A DNA stretch of 64,000 nt, from the NCBI RefSeq assembly GCF_001552195.1, contig NZ_BCQS01000003.1, positions 620,001-684,000 on the forward strand. Reading direction: 5' to 3'. Positions 44,342 through 53,050 of this stretch are shown here, piece by piece (positions within the stretch are counted from its first letter, which is position 1; each line of letters starts with the position of its first letter). The notes under the pieces were generated by a model that saw only the letters and a list, made by a program, of their open reading frames with translations, searched no databases and was not told the origin of the DNA. The DNA comes from Actinomadura latina NBRC 106108. GTDB taxonomy: Bacteria; Actinomycetota; Actinomycetes; Streptosporangiales; Streptosporangiaceae. A program made the translations under genes and the position numbers.

Positions 44342-45211
44342 TCAGGTGGCGCGGTAGTGGCGGCGGAGGGCTATGCCGGCGGCGACGCCGCCGGCCAGGG
44401 CGCCGGCTCCGGCGGCGGCGGGGAGTGCGACCATCGTGACCTTGCGGCCGGTGCGGAAGTCGTGGATCGGCCAGCCGTTCTCCCTGGCGTGCGCGCGCAG
44501 TTCGGCGTCGGGGTTGACGGCGTGCGGGTGCCCGACGACGGTCAGCATCGGCAGGTCGTTGATCGAGTCGCTGTAGGCGGAGCAGCGGTCGAGGTCGAGG
44601 CCCTCGCGCTGGGCGAGGGCGCGGACGGCCTCCGCCTTCGCCGGCCCGTGCAGCAGGTTCCCGACGAGCCGCCCGGTGTAGAGGCCCTCGCGGGTCTCGG
44701 CGACGGTGCCGAGGGCGCCGGTGAGGCCGAGGCGGTGCGCGATCGTGCGGGCGACCTCGACGGGCGTGGCGGTGACCAGCCACACCTGCTGGCCGGCGTC
44801 CAGGTGCTGGAGGGCGAGGGTGCGGGTGCCGTGCCAGATGCGGTCCGCCATCACCTCGTCGTAGATCTCCTCGCTGAGCGTGACGATCTGGGCGACCTGC
44901 TGCCCGGCGACGAACGCGAGCGCGGCCTCCTTGGCGCTGCCGATGTGCTCGGAGTTCTCGGTGCCGCGCATCCGGAACAGGGCCTGCCCCCACGCGAACA
45001 TCGCGAGGTCGCGCATGGTGAACAGCTTGCGGGCGGCGAGGCCGCGCGCGAAGTAGTAGATGGACGCGCCGCGCATCATCGTGTTGTCGACGTCGAAGAA
45101 CGCCGCCGCGGTGGGGTCCGGCGCGGGGATCGGGCCCGGCGGGGCCGCGGCCGCGGCGGCGGCCTCCCCGGCGCTTTTGTGGTCCACGTCGCGCTGCCAG
45201 AATCGCCGCAT
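44342..45211 (-). CDS. HAD-IB family phosphatase (SerB1-like)
   Basis: The 289-residue protein has an N-terminal basic/Ala-rich region, then a HAD hydrolase of subfamily IB. Motif I is FFDVDNTMM (DxDxT), motif II VTATP, a Lys follows in [11 protein letters not shown], and motif III is [13 protein letters not shown]-terminal Ala/Gly-rich hydrophobic tail may anchor it to the membrane. Similar proteins are called phosphoserine phosphatase-like (Rv0505c/SerB1), but the substrate is not established. The start ATG 45211 has TAGGCT 7 nt upstream (leaderless). It marks the return to conserved core order after the accessory segment. Confidence 0.85.
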   Translation of the reverse strand: MRRFWQRDVDHKSAGEAAAAAAAPPGPIPAPDPTAAAFFDVDNTMMRGASIYYFARGLAARKLFTMRDLAMFAWGQALFRMRGTENSEHIGSAKEAALAFVAGQQVAQIVTLSEEIYDEVMADRIWHGTRTLALQHLDAGQQVWLVTATPVEVARTIAHRLGLTGALGTVAETREGLYTGRLVGNLLHGPAKAEAVRALAQREGLDLDRCSAYSDSINDLPMLTVVGHPHAVNPDAELRAHARENGWPIHDFRTGRKVTMVALPAAAGAGALAGGVAAGIALRRHYRAT

Positions 45212-45221
45212 GAGGCGAAGC

Positions 45222-45386
45222 CTAGTCAACCGCCTCCCGGCGGCCGTCGTCCCCGCGACGATTGCGGCATTCTTCACTCCGGTCGTTCGCGGCGGCCATC
45301 AGCCGTTCACGCAGCACTTCACGGAACCGCGGATCCGGCCCCGCCCCGCTCGCCCGCAGCCGGACGAGTGCGTCTCCTCGCTCCAT
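45222..45386 (-). pseudogene. Probable remnant of an RsbN-like anti-sigma factor
   Basis: A 54-residue frame begins MERGDALVRLRASGAGPDPRF and continues [19 protein letters not shown]. This resembles the cytoplasmic start of DUF5667/RsbN-type anti-sigma proteins (PDPxFRxxLRxRLMAAA). It lies downstream of the bldN-like sigma gene on the same strand, where rsbN lies in Streptomyces. The membrane span and outer domain are missing, and the frame ends in Arg/Asp-rich sequence. It may be a remnant or a shortened functional anti-sigma. Confidence is limited by the short match. Confidence 0.4.
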
Positions 45387-45410
45387 GGTCCTTCCCCGCC
45401 TCGTCTTCAC

Positions 45411-45606
45411 CTGGTCCTCCGAAGGGATGCCCGGCCTTCAGACCGGGAAGGAATTGGGACCCCATCCTCCTTCCGGAGTCGGCCGCCGCTCCCTTGCGGA
45501 ATCCGGGCGCGCCAGCGCCTCCGCCCGCAAAACGAGCGGGCGGCGCGGCGGGTTACGGCCCGGTGATTAATTGATAAACAGTCTAATAATGTCGTTCGGC
45601 GGTGCG
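45411..45606. other. Gap between bldN-like gene and rsbN-like remnant
   Basis: It contains an AT-rich patch near 45565-45595 (GATTAATTGATAAACAGTC), unusual for this genome, and partly self-complementary GC-rich sequence at 45411-45490. I see no gene. Confidence 0.35.
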
Positions 45607-46248
45607 TCAATGGCGCAGGTCGTCGGGGAGCATACGGCCCAGCGACCGGACGGCACGATACTGCAGTGCCTTGATCGCGCCCGGTTTCCTGTCCATGACC
45701 AGCGCGGTCTCGGCGACCGACAGGCCGTGCAGGAACCGCAGGACGATGCATTCCTGCTGCTCGGACCCGAGCCGCCGGACGGCCAGCAGCAGCGTCCGGT
45801 TGGTGAGCGCGTCGATGACGGCCCGCTCCGGCCCCTCGTGGTGGCGGTCCGGCTCGATCAGCTCGGCGGTGCAGACCTCCAGCCGGTAGCGGCCGGACTT
45901 GAAGTGGTCGGCGACCAGGTTCCGGGCGATCGTCACCAGCCAGGCCCCGAAGTCCTTGCCCTGCCAGTGGAAGTCGCGGATCCGGCGGAGGGCGCGCAGG
46001 AACGTCTCGCTCGTCAGGTCCTCGCTGAGGGAGTGCGTCCCGACCCGGTAGTAGATGTACCGGTAGACGAGGTCCACGTAATGGTCGTAGAGGGAGCCGA
46101 ACGCGTCGGCGTCGCCGTCCCGCGCGCGCAGGACCAGCGCCTTGAGGACCTCCGCCCGGTCGGCCCCCGGCTCGCCGGGACGGGCGGCACGGCTCCGGGA
46201 ACGCCGAGGAAACGGGATGACCCCGGCATCGAGGGTCAAGCTGCTCAT
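45607..46248 (-). CDS. bldN: ECF-type sigma factor, BldN-like
   Basis: This 213-residue sigma factor has region 2 at ~40-105 (AFGSLYDHYVDLVYRYIYYR, cut here, then LSEDLTSETFLRALRRI and FGAWLVTIARNLVADHFKS) and region 4 at ~150-205 (LGSEQQECIVLRFLHGLSVA, AETALVMDRKPGAIKALQYRA, both cut). From memory, these phrases are close to Streptomyces BldN, the sigma factor for aerial-hypha and chaplin/rodlin genes. Position near rex-hemACDB matches the S. coelicolor bldN neighbourhood. The ATG follows GAGGAG. An N-terminal extension of ~30 residues resembles the processed pro-sequence region, but shorter. Confidence 0.78.
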   Translation of the reverse strand: MSSLTLDAGVIPFPRRSRSRAARPGEPGADRAEVLKALVLRARDGDADAFGSLYDHYVDLVYRYIYYRVGTHSLSEDLTSETFLRALRRIRDFHWQGKDFGAWLVTIARNLVADHFKSGRYRLEVCTAELIEPDRHHEGPERAVIDALTNRTLLLAVRRLGSEQQECIVLRFLHGLSVAETALVMDRKPGAIKALQYRAVRSLGRMLPDDLRH

Positions 46249-46412
46249 GCAGTTCTCCTCGGGGCGTACGCGACGTCCGGCGTGATCTGCCACTCTAGAT
46301 ACCGGAAGGTACGGGAAGCAATGGCCGTTCCACGGCCCGGCGGGCCGTCTTCCACGGCTCTTCTCCGACGCGGTTACCAGTCCGCTCGCGGCATCGGGCA
46401 CCATTAGGCGCG

Positions 46413-47732
46413 ATGGTCGACGCTCTTCTCGCGCTCCTGGCGACCCTTGGTGCCTTAATGGCCACCGGGTTGCTGGTTCAGCGCGCCCACAAGGACCGGC
46501 TGCTCTACCTCATCGCCTGGTCGTTCACGCAGGTCGGGCTGACGCTCGCGCTGCTGTGCATGGCTTTCGGCTTCATGATGGGGTTCAGCGGCCCGCTGTT
46601 CCGCGTCATGGAACTCGGCGCCGCGCTGATCGGGCCGGTGTGGCTCGCGCTCGGCATGATCGAGCTGATCGCGCGGTACGTGCAGGTGCGGTTCGCCGCC
46701 TGGCTGTTCGCGATCTCCTACACGGTCGTCGCGATCGTCATCCTGATCCTGGACCCGCTCAAGGGCTCGCTCTCCAAGAGCCTGCCCAAGCCGAGCGCCA
46801 CCTACGACGCGCTGCCGCTGCTGCTGATCGACGGCGCGCACGTCGTCGCGGTGATCTCCCTGGCGGCCTGCACCGGCGTGACCGCGTGGCTGGCGAGCAA
46901 GCAGGACCGGGAGGCCGCCGAGCTGCTCATCCCGGTCGCGCTGGTCGCGCTCGCGGGCGTCCTCGTGGTCAGCGGCACCCGCGGGTTCCTGCCCGCGCCG
47001 CTCGCGGTGATCGCGCTCGGCGCCGCCGCGGGCCTGGTCTGGTACGGCGCGATGCGCACGATCCCCGTGTACGACGAGGACGAGGGCTACGACGACTACG
47101 CCGGCCGGGGCGACTTCGGGGACGAGCCCGCGACCGGCTACGAGGAGCAGGCGTACCCGGCGAAGCCCGACCCCGTCCCGGCGCCGACCCCGTCCCCCGA
47201 GCCGAGGCGCGGCGAGCTGCGGTTCCCCGAGCCGGCGGCCGAGGAGCTGCGCTTCCCGGCCGGCAACCCGGCCGGGCCCACCGCCGTGGACGGCCTGGGC
47301 GCCTCCGGCGCGCTCCCCGCGCCCGGCGGGCTCCCCGCGCCCGGCGGGCTCCCCGCCCCCGGCGGACTCCCCGGCGCGGCGCCCGCGGCCGGGGACCTGG
47401 CGAACGCGTGCGGGCAGATCACCGTCTACACGCTGCTGGACGGACGCGAGGAGGCCTTCGACCGGCTCGCCGCCGACCTGGTGAAGGCGGCGCTCGCCGC
47501 CGAGCCGGACACGGTGATCTTCGCCTGCCACGAGGTCGTCGGCGGCCCCACGCAGCGGATCTTCTACCAGCTGTTCCGGGACGAGGCGGCGTTCGCCGCG
47601 CACCGCGGGCAGGCGCACCTGCGCCGCTTCCTGGCGGAGTCGCGCACCCACGTGCTGGCCACGAACGTGATCGAGCTGAGGCTCGGCCCGGCCAAGGTGC
47701 CGCTGCCGGCCCCGGACTTCCCGAGGCGGTGA
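46413..47732 (+). CDS. Seven-span membrane protein fused to an ABM-like domain
   Basis: The 439-residue protein starts with about seven membrane helices (residues ~1-220). A long disordered linker (~221-335) follows, acidic at first, then Pro-rich with a repeated PAPGGL unit. A ~90-residue C-terminal domain resembles antibiotic-biosynthesis-monooxygenase/dimeric alpha-beta-barrel proteins: ITVYTLLDGREEAFDRLA, TVIFACHEVVGGPTQRIFYQ, cut here, and RDEAAFAAHRGQAHLRRFL. The C-terminal domain should be cytoplasmic. The function is unknown; a haem- or quinone-linked role is possible from its position before glutaredoxin, rex and the heme genes. Confidence 0.72.
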   Translation: MVDALLALLATLGALMATGLLVQRAHKDRLLYLIAWSFTQVGLTLALLCMAFGFMMGFSGPLFRVMELGAALIGPVWLALGMIELIARYVQVRFAAWLFAISYTVVAIVILILDPLKGSLSKSLPKPSATYDALPLLLIDGAHVVAVISLAACTGVTAWLASKQDREAAELLIPVALVALAGVLVVSGTRGFLPAPLAVIALGAAAGLVWYGAMRTIPVYDEDEGYDDYAGRGDFGDEPATGYEEQAYPAKPDPVPAPTPSPEPRRGELRFPEPAAEELRFPAGNPAGPTAVDGLGASGALPAPGGLPAPGGLPAPGGLPGAAPAAGDLANACGQITVYTLLDGREEAFDRLAADLVKAALAAEPDTVIFACHEVVGGPTQRIFYQLFRDEAAFAAHRGQAHLRRFLAESRTHVLATNVIELRLGPAKVPLPAPDFPRR

Positions 47733-47733
47733 C

Positions 47734-47985
47734 ATGCCGGACGAGATCGTGATCACGCTGCTCGGCAAGCCGGGCTGCCACCTGTGCGACGACGCCCGCG
47801 CGGTGATCGAGCGCGTCGCCGGCGACCTCGGCGTCCCTTGGGAGGAGCGCGACATCACCCGGTCGGAGGCCGACTACGAGCGCTACTGGGAGCAGATCCC
47901 GGTCACGCTGATCAACGGCGTCCAGCACGATTTCTGGCGCGTCGACGAGGGCCGCCTCCGCGCGGCCGTCGCCGAGCTTCGCTGA
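47734..47985 (+). CDS. Glutaredoxin-family protein
   Basis: This 83-residue thioredoxin-fold protein has the active site GKPGCHLCDDA (Cys-x2-Cys) and the cis-Pro region IPVTLINGVQHDFW. It belongs to the DUF836/glutaredoxin-like type found next to rex-hemA in actinobacteria (Rv0508 position). It likely reduces disulfides in the cytoplasm. The ATG is 1 nt after the stop of the membrane-ABM gene, so the two are coupled. Confidence 0.9.
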   Translation: MPDEIVITLLGKPGCHLCDDARAVIERVAGDLGVPWEERDITRSEADYERYWEQIPVTLINGVQHDFWRVDEGRLRAAVAELR

Positions 47986-48181
47986 CCCCCGGCCGCCGCC
48001 GGCGACCCCGCGGATAGGCCGCCACCACCGCCGCAGCGCGCCCGGAGAGTGGCGGCGGCGGCCCGCCGGATGTCTGGTCGGTCACATCCGAACGATATTC
48101 GGGTTGGTTCGTCGTACCCTCTAGATCCCTGATGGACGGCCCTTCCGCGGTGCCGTCCGGCCCATGCGACCGGGGGGTGAC

Positions 48182-48211
48182 TTTGTGCGCGTGTTCACAA
48201 AGGCTTAACCT
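48182..48211 (+). promoter_or_regulatory. Rex operator overlapping the rex promoter
   Basis: TTTGTG (48182-48187) and CACAAA (48196-48201) form a palindrome that fits the Rex box TTGTGAAnnnnTTCACAA, with the right half exact. It overlaps a promoter: -35 TTGTGC (48183-48188), a 17-nt spacer and -10 TAACCT (48206-48211). Rex would block RNA polymerase when the NADH/NAD+ ratio is low and release when it is high. Upstream of it, from 47986 to 48181, I see no gene. Confidence 0.8.
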
Positions 48212-48329
48212 GGTGGCCAGCCCTGGGGGCGGTCGGGCCGCGGTCGTCAGGCCGTCACCGAGCCGCGCGAGCCGGGGCGAGGGGTTCACCGAGCGCCCCG
48301 TCCCCAGCGTCGAGCCCGAAGAGCAGGCC

Positions 48330-49070
48330 GTGACATCTCGACAGAACCGGCACCGCGACCGCGGCGGCCGCGGCATCCCCGAAGCCACCGTGGCGCGGCT
48401 CCCCGTGTACCTGCGCGCCCTCACCGGGCTGCAGGAGCGCGGCGTCGCGACCGTCTCCTCCGAGGAGTTGGCGGCGGCCGCCGGGGTGAACTCGGCCAAG
48501 CTGCGCAAGGACCTGTCCCACCTCGGCTCCTACGGGACGCGCGGCGTCGGCTACGAGGTCGAGTACCTCGTCTACCAGATCTCCCGCGAGCTGGGCCTCA
48601 CGCAGGACTGGGTGGTCGCGATCATCGGTGTCGGTAACCTGGGCCGTGCACTGGCCGGCTACGGCGGTTTCGCGTCCCGCGGCTTCCGCGTGGCGGGCCT
48701 GCTCGACGCGGACGAGTCCATCGTCGGCCAGGAGATCTCCGGGATGACGGTGCAGCACATCGACGGGCTGGAGGACATCATCGCGGCCCACGGCGTGTCC
48801 ATCGCCGTGATCGCCACCCCCGCGGGCGCGGCCCAGGGGGTGTGCGATCGCGTGGTCGCCGCGGGCGTGACCAGTGTGCTGAACTTCGCCCCCGTGGTCC
48901 TGTCCGTGCCCGACGGCGTCGACGTGCGCAAGGTCGACCTGTCGATCGAGCTGCAGATCCTCGCGTTCCACGAGCAGCGCAAGGCCGGCGGGCCGGACGG
49001 GCCGGCCCCGCTGGCCGCCGGCGACACGCCGCCGGGGACGTCGCAGTACGTAGAGACGATAGAGGCATGA
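48330..49070 (+). CDS. rex: Redox-sensing transcriptional repressor Rex
   Basis: This 246-residue repressor has an N-terminal winged helix (~10-85, IPEATVARLPVYLRAL, SSEELAAAAGVNSAKLRKDL and GSYGTRGVGYEV) and a Rossmann domain with VAIIGVGNLGRALAGYGGF that binds NADH/NAD+. It ends in a C-terminal domain-swap helix. It represses respiratory and heme genes when NAD+ is abundant. The GTG at 48330 is preceded by GAAGAGCAGG; longer starts are not supported. It heads an operon with hemA, hemC, hemD and hemB, as in S. coelicolor rex-hemACD, and carries its own operator at 48182. Confidence 0.95.
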   Translation: MTSRQNRHRDRGGRGIPEATVARLPVYLRALTGLQERGVATVSSEELAAAAGVNSAKLRKDLSHLGSYGTRGVGYEVEYLVYQISRELGLTQDWVVAIIGVGNLGRALAGYGGFASRGFRVAGLLDADESIVGQEISGMTVQHIDGLEDIIAAHGVSIAVIATPAGAAQGVCDRVVAAGVTSVLNFAPVVLSVPDGVDVRKVDLSIELQILAFHEQRKAGGPDGPAPLAAGDTPPGTSQYVETIEA

Positions 49071-49092
49071 GCGGAGACGCGGGAGACAGGGC

Positions 49093-50484
49093 ATGAGCAT
49101 TCTGGTGGTGGGGCTCAGTCACCGCAGCGCGCCCGTCGCGGTGCTGGAGCGGGCGGCGGTGGCCGGGGACGACCTGGTCAAGCTGCTGCACGCGGTGCAC
49201 GACTCCGCGAACATCGCCGAGACGGCGATCGTCTCGACGTGCAACCGGGTCGAGATCTACGCGGTGGTCGACAAGTTCCACGGCGGCGTCTCGGCGATCT
49301 CCGAGCTGCTGGCGCTGCACTCCGGCGTCCCGATGGACGACCTGTCGCGGCACCTGTACGTCCACTACGAGGAGCGGGCCGTCCAGCACGTGTTCGCCGT
49401 GGCGTGCGGGCTGGAGTCGATGGTCGTCGGCGAGGGGCAGATCCTCGGCCAGATCCGGCAGGCGTTCAAGCTCGCGCAGGACGAGCGCACGCTCGGCCGC
49501 GACCTCCACGACGTCCTGCAGCAGTCGCTGCGGGTGGGCAAGCGCGCCCACCACGAGACCGGCATAGACAAGGCCGGCGCGTCGCTGGTCAGCGTGGGGC
49601 TGGAGGTCGCCGTCCGGCACCTCGGGCCGCTGGACGGCGTCCGCGCGCTGGTGGTCGGCGCCGGTTCGATGAGCTCGCTGGCCGCGGCCACGCTGAGCCG
49701 CGCGGGAGCGCGCGAGGTGGTGGTGGCCAACCGCACCCATGCGCGGGCCGTCCGCCTCGCGGAGTCGCTGGAGGTCCCGTCCCGCGCGATCGAGCTGGCC
49801 GCGCTGGACGTCGCGATGGCCGACGCCGACCTGGTGGTGTCGTGCACCGGCGCCGCCGGCCTGGTGGTGTCCGCCGGGCAGCTGACCGCGCGCGGCGTCG
49901 GGGCCGACGGGCGCCTCCGGTTCTTCCTCGACCTGGCGCTGCCGCACGACGTCGAGCGGTCCGTGCGCGACCTGGACGGCGTCGAGATGGCCGGGCTGGA
50001 CGATCTGCGGACCGCGCAGGAGGCGGCGAAGGCGATCGGCCCGGCGGCCGTCGACGCGGCCCGGCGGATCGTGTGCGAGGAGGTCGAGGCGTTCCTCAGC
50101 GCGGCCCGCGCCGCCGCGGTGGCGCCGACCGTCGTCGCGCTGCGCAGCAAGGCCGCCGAGGTGGTGGACGCGGAACTGTCCCGGCTGACGGGCCGGGTGC
50201 CGGACATGAACGACCGGGACCGCAGGGAGATCGAGCAGACCGTGCGGCGCGTCGTGGACAAGCTGCTGCACGCGCCGACCGTCCGGGTCAAGGAACTGGC
50301 GGCGGCGCCGGGCGGCGGCAGCTACGCCGACGCGCTCCGCGAGCTGTTCGACCTGGACCCGAAGGCGCCGGTGGCGGTGGCCCGCGCCGATGTGAACGTT
50401 GAGACGGTGAACGCCCAGGCCGCCAGCGTCCGGGCGGTCAGTGCCCGGGACGCGGTCCCGGCGCGTGAAGGAGACGAGACGTGA
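49093..50484 (+). CDS. hemA: Glutamyl-tRNA reductase HemA
   Basis: This 463-residue enzyme of the C5 heme pathway reduces glutamyl-tRNA to glutamate-1-semialdehyde. Features include GLSHRSAPVAVLE, the catalytic Cys in VSTCNRVEIYAV, AVACGLESMVVGEGQILGQI (cut here), the NADPH domain with VVGAGSMSSLAAATL, and a C-terminal helical dimerisation domain. The Ala/Val-rich C-terminal extension of ~50 residues is longer than in E. coli but common in actinomycetes. The stop overlaps the hemC start (GTGA). Confidence 0.96.
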   Translation: MSILVVGLSHRSAPVAVLERAAVAGDDLVKLLHAVHDSANIAETAIVSTCNRVEIYAVVDKFHGGVSAISELLALHSGVPMDDLSRHLYVHYEERAVQHVFAVACGLESMVVGEGQILGQIRQAFKLAQDERTLGRDLHDVLQQSLRVGKRAHHETGIDKAGASLVSVGLEVAVRHLGPLDGVRALVVGAGSMSSLAAATLSRAGAREVVVANRTHARAVRLAESLEVPSRAIELAALDVAMADADLVVSCTGAAGLVVSAGQLTARGVGADGRLRFFLDLALPHDVERSVRDLDGVEMAGLDDLRTAQEAAKAIGPAAVDAARRIVCEEVEAFLSAARAAAVAPTVVALRSKAAEVVDAELSRLTGRVPDMNDRDRREIEQTVRRVVDKLLHAPTVRVKELAAAPGGGSYADALRELFDLDPKAPVAVARADVNVETVNAQAASVRAVSARDAVPAREGDET

Positions 50485-51398
50485 GTACAAGCAAGGGCCC
50501 GCTGCGGCTCGGCACCCGCAAGAGCCTGATGGCGACGACGCAGTCGCGGGGCGTCGCGGATGCGTTGACGCGGCTGACCGGGCATGCCGTGGAGCTGGTC
50601 GGGGTAACCACGCAGGGTGACGTCTCCAAGGCCCTGCTCGCCCAGATCGGCGGAACGGGCGTGTTCGTGAACGCGCTGCGCGACAAGGTCCTGTCCGGCG
50701 AGGTCGACTTCGCCGTGCACTCGCTGAAGGACCTGCCGACGTCGGAGACGCCGGGCATCGCGCTGGCCGCGACGCCCGCGCGCGACGACCCGCGGGACGC
50801 GCTGTGCGCCCCGTGCAAGCTGGCGGACCTGCCGCGCGGCGCCCGCGTCGGCACCGGCTCGCCGCGCCGGGTCGCGCAGCTGCGCGCGCTGCGCCCCGAC
50901 CTGGAGATCCTCCCGATCCGCGGCAACGCCGACACCCGGCTCCGCAAGATCGCCGATGGCGAGCTGGACGCCATCGTGCTGGCGCACGCGGGCCTGAAGC
51001 GGATCGGCCGGCTGGCGGAGGTCGGCGAGGTCTTCGACACCGACCAGATGCTGCCCGCGCCCGGCCAGGGGTCGCTCGCCCTCGAATGCCGCTCCGACCG
51101 GGACGACCTACGCGAGCTGCTTGGAACGGTCGACGACCCCGCGACCCGGCGCGCCGTCACCGCCGAGCGGACGGTGCTGGCGGTGCTGGAGGCGGGTTGC
51201 TCCGCGCCCGTGGGAACATACGCTGCCGAAGTAGATGAAGAGCTGCATCTGACGGCGACCGTCGCGGCGATCGACGGGAGCAGGCAGATCAGGCTGTCCG
51301 CCAGCGGCCACCCGGATGGCGCCGAGCAGATCGGCCGCGACCTCGCGGCCCGGCTGCTCGCGCAGGGGGCCGACCAGTTGATGGGGGAGCGCGATTGA
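50481..51398 (+). CDS. hemC: Hydroxymethylbilane synthase HemC
   Basis: This 305-residue porphobilinogen deaminase has LRLGTRKSLMATTQSRGV, FVNALRDKVLSGEVDFAVHSL (cut), KDLPT, GTGSPRRVAQL, LPIRGNADTRL and the Cys that holds the dipyrromethane cofactor in LEAGCSAPVGTYA. Start and stop both overlap neighbours, so hemA, hemC and hemD are translated as a coupled set. Confidence 0.96.
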   Translation: MSTSKGPLRLGTRKSLMATTQSRGVADALTRLTGHAVELVGVTTQGDVSKALLAQIGGTGVFVNALRDKVLSGEVDFAVHSLKDLPTSETPGIALAATPARDDPRDALCAPCKLADLPRGARVGTGSPRRVAQLRALRPDLEILPIRGNADTRLRKIADGELDAIVLAHAGLKRIGRLAEVGEVFDTDQMLPAPGQGSLALECRSDRDDLRELLGTVDDPATRRAVTAERTVLAVLEAGCSAPVGTYAAEVDEELHLTATVAAIDGSRQIRLSASGHPDGAEQIGRDLAARLLAQGADQLMGERD

Positions 51399-53032
51399 GC
51401 CCCGCCGCGAAGAGCGCCGCTGCGAAGAGCAGCGCCGCTGAGAGCAGGACCGCCGCCCGGGTGGCCGCGCCGAGCCGGACGGCCGACCCGGGGACGGTCG
51501 CGATCGTCGGCATGGGCCCGGGAGACCCGGGGCTGCTGACGCTGCGCGCCGCCGCCGAACTGGAACGCGCCGACACCGTCATCGTCAGCCGCGCGCACTG
51601 CCCCGCCGGCGTCCTCGCGCACTGCCGCGCGGACGCCGAGATCCTCGACACCGCCGAGGGCGACCCGGTGAAGCTCGCCGTCCGCGCCGCGAAGGCCGGC
51701 CGCCGCGTCGTCCGGATGTTCGCCGGCGACCCGGGCGTCGCCTGCGGCCTGGCCGCCGAGGGCACCGCGCTGCGCAAGGCGGGCGTGCCGTTCGAGGTCG
51801 TCCCGGGCGTGTCCGCCGTGACCGGCGTGCCGGGGTACGCGGGCATCCCGCTCACCGACCCCGAGCACCGCGAGTTCCGGTTCGTGGACGCCTCCGCCGG
51901 CGGCGTCGACTGGGAGGAGTTCGCCGGGTCCGGCGCCACGCTCGTCATCACGGGCGCGGAGGGCGCGGTCGCCGAGGTCGCCAAGGGCCTGATCGCGGCC
52001 GGGCGCGCCGACTCCACCCCCGCCGCCATGACGAGCCTCGGCACCACCACCGAGCAGGAGACCGTCGTCTCGACGCTGAGCAGGCTCGCGTCCGACACCA
52101 AGGGCATGGAGTCGCCCGCGCTGATCATCGTCGGGGACGTCGTGAAGCTGCGCGACAAGCTGTCCTGGTTCGAGACCAAGCCGCTGTTCGGCTGGCGCGT
52201 CCTGGTGCCGCGCACCAGGGAGCAGGCCGCGTCGCTGTCGGACCAGCTGCGCGGGTACGGGGCCGTCCCGGACGAGGTCCCGACGATCTCCGTCGAGCCG
52301 CCGCGCACCCCGCAGCAGATGGACCGGGCCGTGAAGGGCCTCGTCACCGGACGCTACGAGTGGGTGGTCTTCACCTCCACCAACGCGGTGCGGGCCGTCC
52401 GGGAGAAGTTCACCGACTACGGCCTCGACGCCCGCGCGTTCGCCGGGCTGAAAGTCGCCGCCGTCGGCGAGCAGACCGCCGCCGCGCTGGTCGAGTTCGG
52501 CGTGCAGCCCGACCTCGTCCCGGCCGGCGAGCAGTCCGGCGAGGGCCTGGTCCGCGAGTGGCCGCCCTACGACGAGGACCTCGACCCGATCAACCGGGTG
52601 CTGCTGCCGCGCGCCGACATCGCCACCGACGTGCTCATCGCCGGGCTGACCGAGCTCGGCTGGGAGTGCGAGGACGTGACCGCGTACCGGACGGTCCGGG
52701 CCGCGCCGCCGCCCGCGCCGATCCGCGAGGCGATCAAGGGCGGCGGGTTCGACGCCGTGCTGTTCACCTCGTCCTCGACGGTGAAGAACCTGATCGGGAT
52801 CGCCGGCAAGCCGCACAACGTGACGGTGATCGCCGTGATCGGCCCGCAGACCGCGAAGACCGCGCAGGAATACGGGCTCCGCGTCGACGTCATGGCGAAG
52901 GAGCCGTCCGTATCGGCCCTCGCCGAGGCGCTCGCGGAGTACGGTGCGAACCGGCGGGCGGCACAGATCGAGGCGGGCGACCCGCTCCGCAAGCCCAGCC
53001 AGATGCGCCGGGGGGCCCGGCGCAGGAAGTAA
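51395..53032 (+). CDS. hemD: Uroporphyrinogen-III synthase with N-terminal methylase-like domain
   Basis: The 545-residue fusion has an Ala/Ser-rich leader, then a tetrapyrrole-methylase fold (~32-250; VGMGPGDPGLLTLRAAAELE, VVPGVSAVTGVPGYAGIPLT). The HemD domain (~265-520) includes VLVPRTREQAASLSDQLRGYG (cut), VVFTSTNAVRAV, KVAAVGEQTAAAL and VLFTSSSTVKNLI. HemD closes the ring to uroporphyrinogen III. In the methylase half, the SUMT motif normally GGDPFVFGRGGEE reads FAGDPGVACGL, so methylation (toward sirohaem/B12) is doubtful. The TTG start at 51395 overlaps the hemC stop. Confidence 0.92.
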   Translation: MSPAAKSAAAKSSAAESRTAARVAAPSRTADPGTVAIVGMGPGDPGLLTLRAAAELERADTVIVSRAHCPAGVLAHCRADAEILDTAEGDPVKLAVRAAKAGRRVVRMFAGDPGVACGLAAEGTALRKAGVPFEVVPGVSAVTGVPGYAGIPLTDPEHREFRFVDASAGGVDWEEFAGSGATLVITGAEGAVAEVAKGLIAAGRADSTPAAMTSLGTTTEQETVVSTLSRLASDTKGMESPALIIVGDVVKLRDKLSWFETKPLFGWRVLVPRTREQAASLSDQLRGYGAVPDEVPTISVEPPRTPQQMDRAVKGLVTGRYEWVVFTSTNAVRAVREKFTDYGLDARAFAGLKVAAVGEQTAAALVEFGVQPDLVPAGEQSGEGLVREWPPYDEDLDPINRVLLPRADIATDVLIAGLTELGWECEDVTAYRTVRAAPPPAPIREAIKGGGFDAVLFTSSSTVKNLIGIAGKPHNVTVIAVIGPQTAKTAQEYGLRVDVMAKEPSVSALAEALAEYGANRRAAQIEAGDPLRKPSQMRRGARRRK

Positions 53033-53050
53033 CCCATACAGAGGGATTCC

